Shown one piece after another: positions 12,314 through 24,584 of a DNA stretch of 64,000 nucleotides. Source of the stretch: Fragilariopsis cylindrus CCMP1102 (lineage: Eukaryota > Bacillariophyta > Bacillariophyceae > Bacillariales > Bacillariaceae); assembly GCA_900095095.1 (NCBI GenBank), contig FMBT01000355.1, positions 1 to 64,000 of the forward strand. Reading direction: 5' to 3'. Each line of letters begins with the position of its first letter. Within the stretch, counting starts at the first letter, position 1. A program made the translations under genes and the position numbers. Below the pieces are notes generated by a model. It was not told the origin of the DNA. It ran no database searches and was given only the letters and a program-made list of their open reading frames with translations.

Positions 12314-13226
12314 CGTGGCTGCTGTACGCTACCACTTTTCTGCTCTCGAAGAATTTGAAGCAATGTTAATGTTCGATATACAATGTTGGATGTTTCGGTT
12401 CCGTTGTTTAAATTCTGTCTAAGATTTTCAAAAATATCGAGCACGATAAGAAAACCTTCAAAGGGAGAAAATAGTTGTGCATGGTACAATATGTGCATGT
12501 ATTGCAGACTACATGGCATGGCTTTTCTGAAGGGCGAAGAGGAAGAGATCTACTAGCTACAGATCGAGAAGAGGAACAAATTCGGAAGAATATGATGGAT
12601 CGGATCCCCTTCGAATGCGATTAATTTAAAAAAGAAAAAAAGATTCTTTGAGTTCGCCAGACATCATGAGGTGAGGACAGTTTCTTGGGATCAGAATCCC
12701 GGGTACAATTGAATTGCGAATGAAATACGGTATATGATGATCGGCATCATGTTTTCAAATCGACTTCGACTCAATGAATCAACTTCCAGATACGGTAGTC
12801 TGCCTCCATCTGTTTAGAACAGAATGCGAAGTAGAACATCAAAAGTAAGTGTGACACCTTTGACATTTATAATTTATAAGTAATTATTGTTGCTGATTGC
12901 TATGTAAACATATTACTCGACTCATTTGACTAAAATCATTGATGAAATTAATTGCTTATAAAATTTTCAAAACATAATATTAGAAGTATGCCTAGGAATC
13001 AAAATGATGCTCAGGATAGAATCTAGTACGATTATGAATGGCAAGGTAGATAGGAATTCCTATAATGAGGTGAATGAGGTGAGATGATATGAGAATAGAA
13101 TGAAATGTAACTATATACTGTTTTTATTTATTTAAAAGAAATATCTTCTTGGTATCAGCAAAATAAGAACTTCATGAAAATATCATATGAAAATAATGGC
13201 CGTTGTCCACTTTCAAAACAGTATTC
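12314..13226. other. Intergenic region
   Basis: About 900 bp upstream of the HSF gene with no supportable gene. Small overlapping frames here are antisense shadows with no family resemblance. Confidence 0.45.
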
Positions 13227-14110
13227 CTAACACGCACTATCTTTCTCAACAGGTGCATCAACAATTTCATGTTTCCATTGTCTACAGACTCTATATACAC
13301 GCCTCCTTGGATCTCCCATCCCAGATTCAAAATCAACCCAAACGAAATGTCCATAATAATTGTAACCAAAGTTGTCTGAGATCTTATATCCAAGAATTCT
13401 TGATAACAAGGGCATCCATACAAATTATAAGGACTGTCATTTGCGTTCACATAATCGAATGTTGCGTATTCAATTTCCCCATCACCACTCCACAAATAAC
13501 GATTAAAATGATCAGCACCGTATTTGAGAATCAAAGAATTTGGACCTAACTCTTTACTGTAATCTTTGTTTGTGTAGCTTCCAGATCTCGGATCAACAGC
13601 GTCTACAAATACTCTCTGCTAGAAAAAACCAAGATAACTGAGTTGGTAATTGCCATTATCAACGCCATTTTGACCACTCAGCGCTTCAACAGACGGGGAA
13701 CGTTTTCGATTACTGCTCAATATACATTCTTCAAATTGGTAACATCAGAAGGTGCCTTATTCTTGAAGATACCAGCCTCCTTATCACCAAAATCCTGATA
13801 AACTTCCAATTCCTGTTGCAGTCCTTCTACCAACCCTAATGTATATATAGTCTTCAAGAGGTGATAACGACGATGATAATGATGACGATGATGTAGTCAC
13901 GGCTTCGTACTACGTGCTGACAATATCCCCACCACCGCTGCCTCTGACTACAAACAAGAAGGCAAAGACAAATACACATATCATAAGCAACACTTTACCA
14001 AGCGATGCGATTTTCTTCATCCTTTCCATCTTGTTATTATCCACTTCACCTCCACTGTCATTCATGGTTTCAGACCCATAATACTTGGAGAGTATCCTCC
14101 ACGTCCTCAT
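13227..14110 (-). pseudogene. Decayed or mis-sequenced type II membrane protein of unknown family
   Basis: A chain of coherent coding segments on the minus strand. It starts with Met at 14110 (MRTWRILSKYYG), has an acidic cytosolic stretch, then one transmembrane helix (VLLMICVFVFAFLFVV at about residues 44-60). A lumenal part follows with segments such as LVEGLQQELEVYQDFGDKEA (about 13830-13765), RVFVDAVDPRSGSYTNKDY (about 13612-13556), LKYGADHFNRYLWSGDGEIE and a C-terminus DFESGMGDPRRRVYRVCRQW. The segments lie in different frames (breaks near 13910, 13720 and 13395) with one in-frame TAG near 13620. The topology suggests a Golgi or secretory protein, but I do not recognise the domain. It could be a young pseudogene or a real gene with base-calling errors and an unseen intron. 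Confidence 0.5.
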
Positions 14111-14143
14111 CCTCCTATTTTCTTTTCCAGCATTACTGCACAA

Positions 14144-14931
14144 TCATTATCTCTGTGGATAGGATATTTTTGGATGAGAGAAAGCTTGAGTTATTTGAGA
14201 TGTTGTGTGCACGTTGTTGAAAGTGCTTCTTCGCTGTTGATGGTTAAAGGTACGTATTACCGTATGATGAGTGTTGTGGTGTATGTGTCGATCAACAGAA
14301 TAGATTGGACGAAACGTAACCATATATCTTACTAATACTATTCTCTTACCTTCAAATTGATATTAGAATACAAGTGGCCTACAATAATTTTTATGTTAAC
14401 GAAGACAATGGCTAAACGACGACAGAAAACAATGGTATGTCTCTTTTAGCATATCTTTCTTCCCCATCATACTACTAGCTAGATCCGTTCCTCTTTTTTC
14501 AGTAGATGTTTCGCCATAGTACATGAACAGCATCGTTGTTAGCTACAGCAAATCTTCTTCTCATTATTATTGCATCAATCGTCGAAGGAATAGGTAATAA
14601 GTAATAATATATTAGTTGACGAAAATTCTTTCAAAACAAACTCTCTCAAGATATGACGCGCAATAATATTCATGGGGACTACGGGAAACCACCATTTTTT
14701 TGAATGGAGACAAATTCGCCCTATCGGTATTATGGCGCGCACTTGTTGACTATGTTGCCGAGTGAGTGATCATCATTGCTCGGCATCGTCCACATTGAAC
14801 ATTCAATTTCATTACAACAACGAATAGAGAAAGTAATTGCTGTAGTACCATAGCACCAGAATAGATATCGTTTATATTCAATATCGTCATTGAAATAAAT
14901 TAGAATAATAAAATAATCATTATCAATCACG
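14144..14931. other. Intergenic region
   Basis: About 790 bp without a supportable gene between the broken membrane-protein locus and UBA2. It presumably contains the promoters of both. Confidence 0.45.
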
Positions 14932-17611
14932 ATGAATCCATTGGCAGGACTAGAGAGAACAGTGGGAAAGGATATGTTCCACAAGGTACGCAAACTAATC
15001 GATTTTGTAAACCAAGTAGTGTGTGTGGTCGACCGTCCGTACAAGTTTGATCGCATTTGTATGGTCCTCTTTTGCTTCCATCATTATTTGTACAAGTGCA
15101 AGGCGTATCTTCCTCACTATTACTTTCCAAAACATTTTTATTCCTTCGCTTTCACAATCGCTCATATTCATCATGTCTTGATATAGATACAAACATCGAA
15201 CATCCTTTGTGTCGGAGCAGGAGGTATCGGTTGTGAACTTCTCAAAGATTTGGCTTTATCAGGCTTTCGGAGAGTTCAAGTGATCGATTTAGATACAATT
15301 GATATTTCTAATCTCAATAGGCAACTACTATTCCGTTCTCAACACGTCGGTATGCCGAAATGTACTGTAGCTTGTGAAGTGGCTACCAATATGGTCCCTC
15401 CTTTAACACTTCCCTCTGATGATGGTAACGACGACGACGACGACGAAAAACCAACAAACAACGACAACAATAACACATCCAACAATCTTCCATCTATATT
15501 GTACCAGGCACATCATGGTAACGTCTGTGATACGTCGAAATTTAATGTACCATTTGTTAAGCAATTTGATTTAGTTGTTAACGCATTGGATAACGTTGAA
15601 GCACGCCGTCGTGTAAATCGTCTTTGTTTGGCTGCAGATGTTCCTCTCATTGAGGCTGGTACGACAGGTTACTTAGGACAAGTTACGGTGATTCATAAAA
15701 GTTCTGGTGTGGCATGTTATGAATGCACAACACAAGAAACACAAAAGGTCTACCCAATTTGTACTATCCGTAGTACTCCTAGTATGCCCGTTCATACGAT
15801 AGTTTGGTCAAAGGAATTGTATAAACTATTATTTCACTCCAAAGTTGATGATAGTATGCTATTCGAAGATCCTGAGGGAGAGGAACCTAGTACGTATATG
15901 GCAGCCGTATCCAATCTACGAAAGTTGCTCATAAATAATAATAATAAGAATAATAATAGTAGCGAAGAAGATAAGGATGGTCTCCTTTTCTCCAAGGCTG
16001 TACGAGATGTACTACATGACTTATGTTCTACTGAAATCCAAAAACAATTGGATATGGGCAGGTACAAAGCTGCTAAAAAAACACCGACGTGCCTCGATGT
16101 ATCGATCTTAGAAAAAGGAATGACAGCCATCACACCTCCATCATCTACTACTGATATCTGGAGTTTAGAAGAATCCGTTACTGCATTAGCGACTTGTTTA
16201 CGAGAAGCTCAAACTACTCCCAATGAAAATTTATTGGAAGAATTCGACAAGGATGATGATATGGCTATGAGATTTGTCACGGCTGCATCCAATTTACGTT
16301 CTTCGGTTTTTGGTATTGAACCTCTCCAGTCACTATACAGTGCTAAGGGCATTGCGGGTAACATTATTCCAGCCATTGCTACTACCAATGCTATTTGTGC
16401 CGGTTTGCAAATCCTCCAAGCATTTTCTATCCTGAAACGACAATTGATGCTTGAACAGGACCGTAGTAGTGGTGGGGAAAAAGAAAATGGCGACGACGTA
16501 GCAGGACTACAGCTGGATAAATCATGTTTTTACGTCAACTGCATCCGTAATCGTACTCGTAACGGACTGTATTTGACAGCTGTTCCATTAGAAAAACCGA
16601 ACCCGAATTGTTTTGTTTGCAAGAACGCGGTCATTCCTCTTACGTTGAATGTTAACGAATGGACACTTCAAGAATTATTACATCGCGTCATCAAGGGACG
16701 ATTGGGTTTTGAAGAACCTACGGTACGTAAACATTTATTCTATTAGAGATAATCACAATCAACTGTGAACGCCATCCGATGAAAGCAAATTCAAAACAAA
16801 AAATGAGAATAGGAAAACCTTATGATTATTAGTCATTATTCAACCAAGATCTGTTCTGAGCACATTCTGATGATAATTTGACGCAACTTTTATGATTGTT
16901 CCTATCTTGTTTTGTTTGTCGTGCCTGACGCGGATGGCATTAATTAATTTGTTTCTTTTCCGCTGCCGCTGTCGGGTGTATGCTTTCGATTCGCAACAAA
17001 TACACACAATCATCCACTCACTATCATTTGTTCTTTCTTCTTTTCACCATTCTTCCCCCAAAATACATACACGACGACAGTTGATGCTACAAGGAGATTT
17101 TATATGGGAAGAGGGGGATGGAGCGGACGAAGAAGAATTTAAAATGAATCTACCCAAAAAGTTATCGCAACTACCGTGTGGAGGCATCCAACACGGAACC
17201 GTTTTAGAGATTGATGATAATTCTCAAAGTTTGAACGTTTGTGTTACCATCACACACAAAGATGAATGGGATGGTGATGAGGCTCCTGAAGATTTTCCCT
17301 TCGTTGTTGGTGCTCTTCCACCGAAGAAAAAGGATGACGTAGAAAATAAGCCCGCTGCCGGTGCTGTTGCTGTTTCTTCGACGGAACCAACCAAATCGGT
17401 GAACGCTGATAATAATGATGACGACGACGATGTGGTATTGATCATCGACGAAGACGAGGCCAAGATCGACACCGTTGAGAATGGGGGTAAAAAGATGGCT
17501 GCAAAACGCTCTATCGACGAAAACGCTGATGGCGAAAAACCAACGAAGAAAGCAAAGACCAAACCATCAAAAGAAGATAATAATGTGGAGGTTATCGAGA
17601 TTGAAGACTAG
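14932..17611 (+). CDS. UBA2: SUMO-activating enzyme subunit 2 (UBA2/SAE2-like E1)
   Basis: Three exons: 14932-14985, 15187-16722 and 17081-17611, all phase 0, giving 706 aa (human UBA2 is 640). The enzyme adenylates SUMO with its SAE1 partner, carries it as a thioester and passes it to Ubc9; it acts mainly in the nucleus. Visible motifs: nucleotide loop CVGAGGIGCELLK, then DLDTIDISNLNRQLLF, the zinc-binding pair CYEC with a later CFVC, and the catalytic Cys in PICTIRSTPSMP. The ubiquitin-fold domain follows in exon 3 (LMLQGDFIWEEGDG...). The tail is acidic with a Lys-rich nuclear signal (KKAKTKPSK) and a SUMO-interaction-like EVIEIED end. An Asn/Asp/Glu-rich insert lies near residue 80. Frames are clean. 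Confidence 0.93.
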
Positions 17612-18373
17612 TGCTAGCTAGAATTCACGTTCACTTTATACCAAAAAACATCGTATTCTTGCTATAGCTAGATCTCGGTATGCTTTTGGGTTTAAAGGCA
17701 ACGTCGGCTTTTCCTTGTCATGATACAAAACTAATTTTAAGATAGGATAGATGATGTGTATAAGGTTTCGCTTGGGAGCGACTGCAAAAGTTACAATTTA
17801 ATGTCGGCATTTGTTTCTTTTTTGTAGTGTAATAATTACTATGTGGATCCAAATTTTTTAATTAACTCCCATCACACATTAAAATCGGCTCTACTTGATT
17901 TTCAATCCCATCGCTAGCTACAAAGTGCAAGATATTTCTCAATGATTAACACTATCTAATCTACTAGTGAGCTTGATGCTCAAAAAATCGTACTGAAGTC
18001 CGCTCGTTCCCAGTGTTCATTCCTAGTAGTTACATTAGTTACAGTATACCAATTCAATCAAGCCATTAATATGAGTACAGTACTGTATGTGGAGATTGTT
18101 CGAAACGATGACTATTCAATATAGACAGCACACACACACATCCACAAATCAATATACATACAAAAAATATTTCAGCGAATCATTTTATAAATCCAATCAC
18201 TACTGAATGATACTGATCCTTTTTAAAGCTTTTTTTAATAATATATTTGGGTCCACATGAACTAATTACTTTTTTTTCTGTAGCGTATTCTAAATATCCA
18301 GATTACGTAACGCATTCTTCTCCCCTCGTTCGTCGATCGATCTGCCAAACGGAATCGGATAGGCTTTTTTTCT
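17612..18373. other. Intergenic region between convergent genes
   Basis: About 760 bp between the 3' ends of UBA2 and PGR5. AT-rich, contains short CA repeats near 18130 and a TACAGTACTGTA palindrome near 18076. No gene seen. Confidence 0.5.
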
Positions 18374-18903
18374 CTAGACGAGGAATCCAAGAATATCTCC
18401 ATTGACTTTAGCTTTCTTAATCAACTTTGTTCTTAAGTGATAAGCACCAATCCTGTGATGAATAATAATAATAAAGATGTTAACAAATATAGTGAAATCA
18501 ATTAGAGGCAAAACATTACAAAAACGTATATATTACGAGCGTTCTCTCCTGTAATGAAAACTGTACTATTATACATATATCGAACGTACCATTGACAGAA
18601 TTCTCCAATAGTTTGCGAATGTATTGAGATACCCTTTCCACGAATTTTATTTAATCTAGCTGTTCCTAATACGACCTTTGCTCCATATACTGCAGGAGAA
18701 AAAACACCAAATTTAGATTTTTTCCCTCCCATATGAAGACTCGAAACACCGGTACGGACAGGAGCTGCAGTAGTTGCTGTGGCGCTAGATCGTTGAGAAA
18801 TCAAAAAGGATGATCCTGATTGCGAACCAGTAGTGATAGTGAAAGCATTGACAACTGACAATGCTAGGGCGAAGAGAACGAGAACAGTTTGATAGGACTT
18901 CAT
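18374..18903 (-). CDS. PGR5: PGR5-like cyclic electron flow protein
   Basis: Two exons, 18903-18590 and 18452-18374. The donor GTACGT and acceptor ATCACAG split a Trp codon, giving a 130-aa product. The start is the Met of MKSYQTVLVLF; the frame opens further upstream, but this Met begins a clean signal peptide ending VVNAFTI, a plastid-import signature. The mature part matches PGR5 closely: ARLNKIRGKGISIHSQTIGEFC, then KLIKKAKVNGDILGFLV at the C-terminus (plant PGR5: NQLRGKAIALHSQVI and RLAKKNGERLGFLA). Plant PGR5 supports antimycin-A-sensitive cyclic electron flow around photosystem I and proton-gradient control. Length equals the plant protein. Nuclear-encoded with a stromal role expected. 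Confidence 0.92.
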
Positions 18904-19423
18904 GGTGTTTATTGCGTATAATTGGTTTTGATTGTTCTTATTATTATTGTCGTTGAATTCGAGCAATGAGTTTGTTTGAAGTTCTTATGCATTATCTATT
19001 TTCTTGCTTGTCACAACGATCTCTTTTTTCAAAATTGCACGTCGTTATAAAACGTTGAGTGCATTTCTTGTTTCATGCACGCTACTGTATATTTGAAAAA
19101 AAGACTGTTACTTCTTCGACGTGTTAAGAAGTTGTGAAAAAGTCCGTAATAATGACGTCACATTTATATCAACATACCTATAGTATGTTCTTAGCATATA
19201 TTTACACCTACGTAAGTAGGAAGCTGACAAGTCAAGTTGCGTTTTGTGTTTTTGTGAGAAAAACTTGAAAAAGCATTCTGAAGATTTTTCTAATCACATC
19301 TGCTAGTTGCCTTCAACTTCCAACTTTCAACCCCTTTGTACATATTCGACTACTCTCATGTTCTCACTACAATTTGTGTGTGCACCTACTACAGATAGAG
19401 ACTAAACTATAGCATAATTAGAA
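18904..19423. promoter_or_regulatory. Divergent promoter region
   Basis: About 520 bp separating the divergent starts of PGR5 and the unknown plastid protein at 19424. Both encode plastid proteins, so shared control is possible but not shown. The sequence includes TGACGTCA near 19151, a CRE-type palindrome recognised by bZIP factors in other eukaryotes. Confidence 0.4.
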
Positions 19424-19927
19424 ATGACGCATTTCCTTGTTCCCTTACTTGTTTCAGTTGTTGTTGCTTCTGTGGCGGTCGATGTAGATGGATTTGTCTC
19501 TACGACATCAACAGCTACAACGAGATATTTCCAACAACAACAACAACAAAAACTATGCTCGACGACGGAATTATTCTTTGGTATACCCAAATTCCTTGAA
19601 CCCAAAAATGATGATGACGACGAAAACAACAACAAATCATCAAAGGATCCAATGCTAGAAAATGAGAAAAAAATCGGTCTAGGAAGTTTATTTCAATTGA
19701 TTACAGCAGGAGCAGGAGCACCATTTTTGGGTGATTTTCAGGGAGTAGATAAAGAAACGGGTAACTTAATGTTTTCCTTAGAAGCAAATAATTTAGTAGA
19801 CGAGGATGGTAAATCAAAGCAGACTAGTATGCCATATTTTGAAAGTGGATGGGTAGACCCTAAGGATTTAGAGAAAGAAGAAAAACGTAAACAGGATGGT
19901 GGTTTCAAACTTCCATGGCAGAAATAG
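19424..19927 (+). CDS. Plastid-targeted protein of unknown function
   Basis: 167 aa, single exon. The leader is a signal peptide ending DVDGFVST, suggesting plastid import. It is followed by a Gln run (residues about 38-43) and an Asp/Asn-rich spacer. The conserved-looking core is LGSLFQLITAGAGAPFLGDF, then DKETGNLMFSLEANNLVDE, and a C-terminus with MPYFESGWVDP and a basic FKLPWQK end. No enzyme motif or membrane helix after the leader. I recognise no named family; it looks like a small soluble, lineage-specific plastid protein. Confidence 0.7.
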   Translation: MTHFLVPLLVSVVVASVAVDVDGFVSTTSTATTRYFQQQQQQKLCSTTELFFGIPKFLEPKNDDDDENNNKSSKDPMLENEKKIGLGSLFQLITAGAGAPFLGDFQGVDKETGNLMFSLEANNLVDEDGKSKQTSMPYFESGWVDPKDLEKEEKRKQDGGFKLPWQK

Positions 19928-20459
19928 AGATATAAAATTCGAGTGGCATAATAAGTAAAGTTTTAAAAATATATACTCACTTTCAGATTATTATATTAGA
20001 GCTGAAATTATATACTGATAGAAATATATTGATGTATTCAGGACATATAATCCTTCTCGTGTTTTCGATGGCCTAGATTTTAACCAGTATGGATGTATAC
20101 CTTTCTCCTAACGACGCATAACGTACACTAAGATAACTAACGTTACAGATGAATAATAAATACAGTGTAGTCTACACAAGAATCTACACAAGAATTGGAA
20201 TAAGAATAAGTATTCTACAATATTTCGTTTTAAAGAGTAATCTCTACCTCCAATAAACATCAGCGTTATGGGCTTACATTAAATATTCAATAGCATCCAG
20301 ACGACATTTTCACGAGATTTAAACCCTTCCAAAATCACTTCACTTTTTGTTCTACGGGGAATTTCCCCCAGCAGAAAAGTTTACCGAAGAAGAAATCCTT
20401 CCAACATTCATTCATTTCAGTCTATTTATTGATCTCATTCAGTACACGATTTTTTTTCC
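19928..20459. other. Intergenic region between convergent genes
   Basis: About 530 bp between the 3' ends of the unknown plastid protein and the CAX gene. Nothing gene-like. Confidence 0.5.
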
Positions 20460-22346
20460 TTAGAAAGTTATAACCTTTTCAAACCAAAATCCGATCCCAA
20501 GCATAAAGTACGTAGTAATCAGGACAGATCCTAATAGCCAATTACTTTTTCCTGTTCCCAAACAAACCGACACAGTAAAAATAGAGAGAATATAAAGCGA
20601 AATCTCATAGATCGGGTAGTTCAATGTCATGGGTTTGCCGACACACCAACCAAATATGACAGTTACAGGGACAACAAATAATGAGATTTGTGTAGAGGAT
20701 CCAACAGCAACCCCAATAGCAAGATCCATTTTGTTCTTCATTGCCACAGAAACAGCAGTGATCTGCAACAGAGATAAATATGGAAGAGAGATTAAAATAT
20801 TGTGGATTTAGCAAATAATGTGAGTTTCCAACAAAAATAAGATATCACGTATTATAATATCGAACGCGAATCTCACTGGTAGGAAAAAATAGATAGGTTT
20901 TTGTATATAAAACGTACGTGTTCGACGGCATTTCCGACAATGGGTAAAATTATCAAACCGACAAAAGTTTTACTAACACCAGACTCAGTACAAAAACCAT
21001 TGATACTATCAACCAAAAAATTGGAAAATATTGTAACCAATCCAGTCGTGAGACACAATCCAGTTAGCGCCATCCACATCGGAATCGAAGCTTCTTCTTC
21101 CTCAATATCATCTTCTCCACTTTCTTCATCGTCGTCGTCAGCGTTACCTTCAAAGATTTCCCGATGTGTGAAGAGTTGAAAGTATAAGAGTTGCACATAC
21201 GTAAAGATCAAGAAACATGCCGATGCACGAGAAATAATCAACACATCTTTGTCTTCAATTTCGTAGTATTCGGCAAATGGTGTAGGTAAGATCAAAGCGA
21301 TACTCGAAAGTGCTAATAACCCCATACTCGTAGTCGCATTGAGACTACTGAATTTTTGTTCCTTGTAATAAAGTCCACCAAAAAAGAAGCAACATCCCAA
21401 GACCAATAGCAAGTTAGAAAATATCGAACCGATCATACTGGCTTGAACAACACGGATTTCATCCTTCATTAGAGCATTAAACCCCACTACAACCTCAACT
21501 GCATTTCCAAAGGATGCATTTAAAAGACCCCCAACAACATCGTTCGTATGTAGGGCTGCCTCTTCGGTGAAATCTCCTAATATAGATGCTAAGGGGATCA
21601 TAACAAGAAAATTTAACCAGAATACCCACTGTGGACCCCAATTTAGATAGTAAGCAGCAAGAGCGAAGGGAAAGAATAATAGTAAAAAAACTAATGGGCT
21701 TCCCAATCCAGATAAGCAAAAAGTTGATCCAAATATTCTCCTCTGTCTTTTCCTTTATCGATCCGTTGAAAGCCGCACTCTCGTTGATACTTCCATACAT
21801 TATATCCGATGAATCATCAGATTTCAATCTAGAAGATGTTGATGATACTCCTCCTTCATCTTCTGGGATTAAGTGAGCACGTTCACTGTTATCTGCGGTC
21901 ATGTTGGAAAGAAGAGATTGAACTGAAATTCCTTGTGATTGTTTCAATAAATTTCTTCGAGAATTATTGGCCCATCGACGTGCAATTGCCTTCGCCCGAA
22001 ACGTTCCTTTTGTACCAAGACTAGCTTCATCGCTATTGGATTTGAATTCACTACCATCTTTCATATTACATGTCTGATAGAAGTTTCGTCGATTAATGGT
22101 AGCTGCTACAGTATCATACATAGGCTTACTACTATCAGTGTGAATAACGTCATTATTCGAATGCAAATCACGGCTGTCGGGCATCGAACTATCCGACGCC
22201 ATTCGGCTCACACCACTAGCAGCACTAGCTATCGAAAATTCGCTTTCACGCGATGCATTATTATTGCTATTGGATTTTGACATAGTAATTAAACTATGAT
22301 TGATTTTTTTTCTAATCGATACTTCGACTAATGGTGCTTCAGACAT
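20460..22346 (-). CDS. CAX-type Ca2+(cation)/H+ antiporter (one frame break)
   Basis: Main exon 22346-20918, then a GTACGT donor, then exon 20762-20460; about 576 aa. CAX proteins exchange Ca2+ or Mn2+ for protons at vacuolar or other endomembranes. A hydrophilic Ser/Asn-rich N-terminus of about 210 aa precedes about 11 membrane helices. The two diagnostic cation-binding repeats are present: NASFGNAVEVVVGF and PIVGNAVEHITAV (the second is completed by the splice), each with the GNxxE signature. The acidic loop between the halves (NADDDDEESGEDD) is typical. One extra base in the run of five T (complement) at about 21717-21723 breaks the frame just before LGSPLVFLLLFFPF; removing it gives a seamless protein, so assembly error is the simplest view. 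Confidence 0.9.
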
Positions 22347-23028
22347 ATATAAGCAAAATAATCAGAGAAGAGAAGATTTAGACGATACAAACTTGTAGCT
22401 ACAGTACCGTCGTTTGCTCATAGACGAGTGTTGTGTGGATAATATTTAAAATTGCAGCACAAAAATATCTTTACTTGCTACAATTTTTCTCATACACACA
22501 CTTTCGACCCGTGGGGCAAGGATACAACGTTCTTAATTTCCAAATTTCAAACGAGACCTCCTTTATCGCCAAACTTTGAAATGCCGAAACTACTGAAGGA
22601 ATTAAAGAAGGTGATTTCGTACGACTCAATTTATATATTTTCAAGCGTGGATGCTGTGTCCGTCCGCCATTACGTTTGTGTATTTTCAAGAAAGTCGCTC
22701 GTCATTCTTACGCTGTCTTTTGGTCGCGCATCAAAACGACAACGCAGCTGCTACCACACTTATGTTCAAGTTGCTACTGTAACAAGTTCACACGTACGGT
22801 AGAACTTCTTGTTCATGTTTCTGAGCGACAGCCCTAGTTACTACTTCTACTTGAAGAAACATCAAAAATTCCGATACAGAATCACTATGAAGCACAAAAG
22901 AACATTTACAAGGAGACAACAAACTACGATGTACCGCCGGAACAACACAAAGAATAAAATACTTGAAACTTGTACCATTATATTTATTTACCAACGAAAC
23001 AATACATAGAAATAAAACAGTCAAGAAG
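22347..23028. promoter_or_regulatory. Divergent upstream region
   Basis: About 680 bp between the divergent CAX and thioredoxin-like genes. Contains open frames on both strands with no family resemblance; I regard them as chance. Confidence 0.4.
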
Positions 23029-23976
23029 ATGAGATCATCAATTCGCCTATTCCACGCATTTATGTGTATAATCGCTGCCGGAATAGTAGAGGCCTTTCAA
23101 CCATTATCAGCAGCTAGACAACAGCAACGTCTACATAGTGTAATTCGACATAGTAAACATCCATTATTTTCGTCGTCTTCGTATCTATCATCATTGTCAT
23201 CGTCGACGACCTCCGTATCGAATGAAACGAATAATAAAATTGCTCCAGTTTCTTCTGTTACAGTTATTGATTACAAAAACAATCACGAAGAAGATACTAG
23301 TATGCAACCGCAGACAGCAACTATGACTACACATTCCTCGTCACCAGCATCAGCACAATCTGTACCAGTACAAGTCGCAGAACAAACAGTAGCACCTATG
23401 GTTACTGCTCCAAAGAAGAAATTTGTCCACGTCCCCAACAGGACCAAGAATCCTGTTACAATAGCAAACACAATGCAAGAACTACTAGATACTATGAATG
23501 GGCACAGTAGTAGCGGTATTGACAATAATATTGACAACAGCGAAAATAGTATTGAGTCATCTGGTATGACATTAATATTATTTCATGCATCGTATTGTAA
23601 AATATGTCAACGTGCTGGGATGCAATTAATAAGAGCCTGCAAAGAATATCCATCTGTAAAATTTGCAAAAGTTGAAGCATCAGTATTTCCTGATCCAGCA
23701 ACACCCAAATTAAAATCATTGGGAGTCACAAAATTTCCATTTGTACAAATTTATCACTACGGTAAATGTGTTGCATCATTCTCGACTGGACCAACACATA
23801 TGTTTATGAGATCAGTACGTAATACATTAGATTTATGTTTAGAACGTGATGATGAATGTTGGAATGGTTTTGTTACTGAATTTTCAAATGAAATTGAATC
23901 GAATCAATTAGCACGAACTAATTTATTACTAATACCTGACGAAGTAGTAGATGAAGCAGCACAGCCATTACCTTGA
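23029..23976 (+). CDS. Plastid-targeted thioredoxin-like protein
   Basis: 315 aa, single exon. The start is the ATG of MRSSIRLFH; the frame is open upstream but lacks a better Met. A signal peptide ends IVEAFQP, a plastid-import motif. A Ser/Thr/Asn-rich linker of about 150 aa follows. The C-terminal half is a thioredoxin fold: strand MTLILFHASYC with the CxxC site CKIC, helix GMQLIRACKEYP, strand VKFAKVEASVF, and the cis-Pro loop TKFPFVQIYHYGK. CKIC in place of CGPC suggests a specialised redox or adaptor role rather than a general thioredoxin. Partner unknown. Confidence 0.85.
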   Translation: MRSSIRLFHAFMCIIAAGIVEAFQPLSAARQQQRLHSVIRHSKHPLFSSSSYLSSLSSSTTSVSNETNNKIAPVSSVTVIDYKNNHEEDTSMQPQTATMTTHSSSPASAQSVPVQVAEQTVAPMVTAPKKKFVHVPNRTKNPVTIANTMQELLDTMNGHSSSGIDNNIDNSENSIESSGMTLILFHASYCKICQRAGMQLIRACKEYPSVKFAKVEASVFPDPATPKLKSLGVTKFPFVQIYHYGKCVASFSTGPTHMFMRSVRNTLDLCLERDDECWNGFVTEFSNEIESNQLARTNLLLIPDEVVDEAAQPLP

Positions 23977-24584
23977 ATGAATTATATCTTATTTATTTGA
24001 GGACTATTATTTAGAGAAAGAAAGAAATAATTATGAAGCTATTGATTGATTATCACTGTTATTACTGACAAAAGTAAATTAATATGATAATAATCAATCG
24101 TAAACCAATAACTCATAATATTGTATAATATAATATAATTTAATCTGATTCAATTTAATTTAATTTGACAAACCACTACTTTTAAGTTACAAGCTACATA
24201 ACTTGTTTGCTAAAAAAGAAGAAAAATAATAGTATATACGTAGTAACTTCCTAGGTCCTACAATGTGACACATGTCTTATTCTTTTCTATACCTACTCCA
24301 GCAAAAAATGTCAGCGCGCCACTACTTCTTAAATTCACCTATCAGATTAGCTTTGTATTGCCTAGCATAATATATATATATATATATATATATGAACCAT
24401 TATAATAAATCCGTTTATCTTTCTTTTAAACTTAAACTATTCAATAGTGCAATTGGATATAATTTCAACGCTAACTTTTTACTACTTACAAAGAATTCTA
24501 AGACTTAATGGTCTACTCTTGGTAATCAATTAAACGAACGAACTGCCAACCCGCCAACCCTTCTAAATTCTATTTTCGTATATA
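23977..24584. other. Intergenic region with TA microsatellite
   Basis: AT-rich space between convergent genes. It contains a (TA)n run of about 24 bases at 24369-24394 and a degenerate TAATATAATATAATTTAATTT tract near 24120-24165. No gene. Confidence 0.55.

Noticed and set aside
22452-22802. 116-codon plus-strand frame between CAX and the thioredoxin-like gene
   Set aside because: No recognisable motif and low-quality composition; sits in a divergent promoter region.
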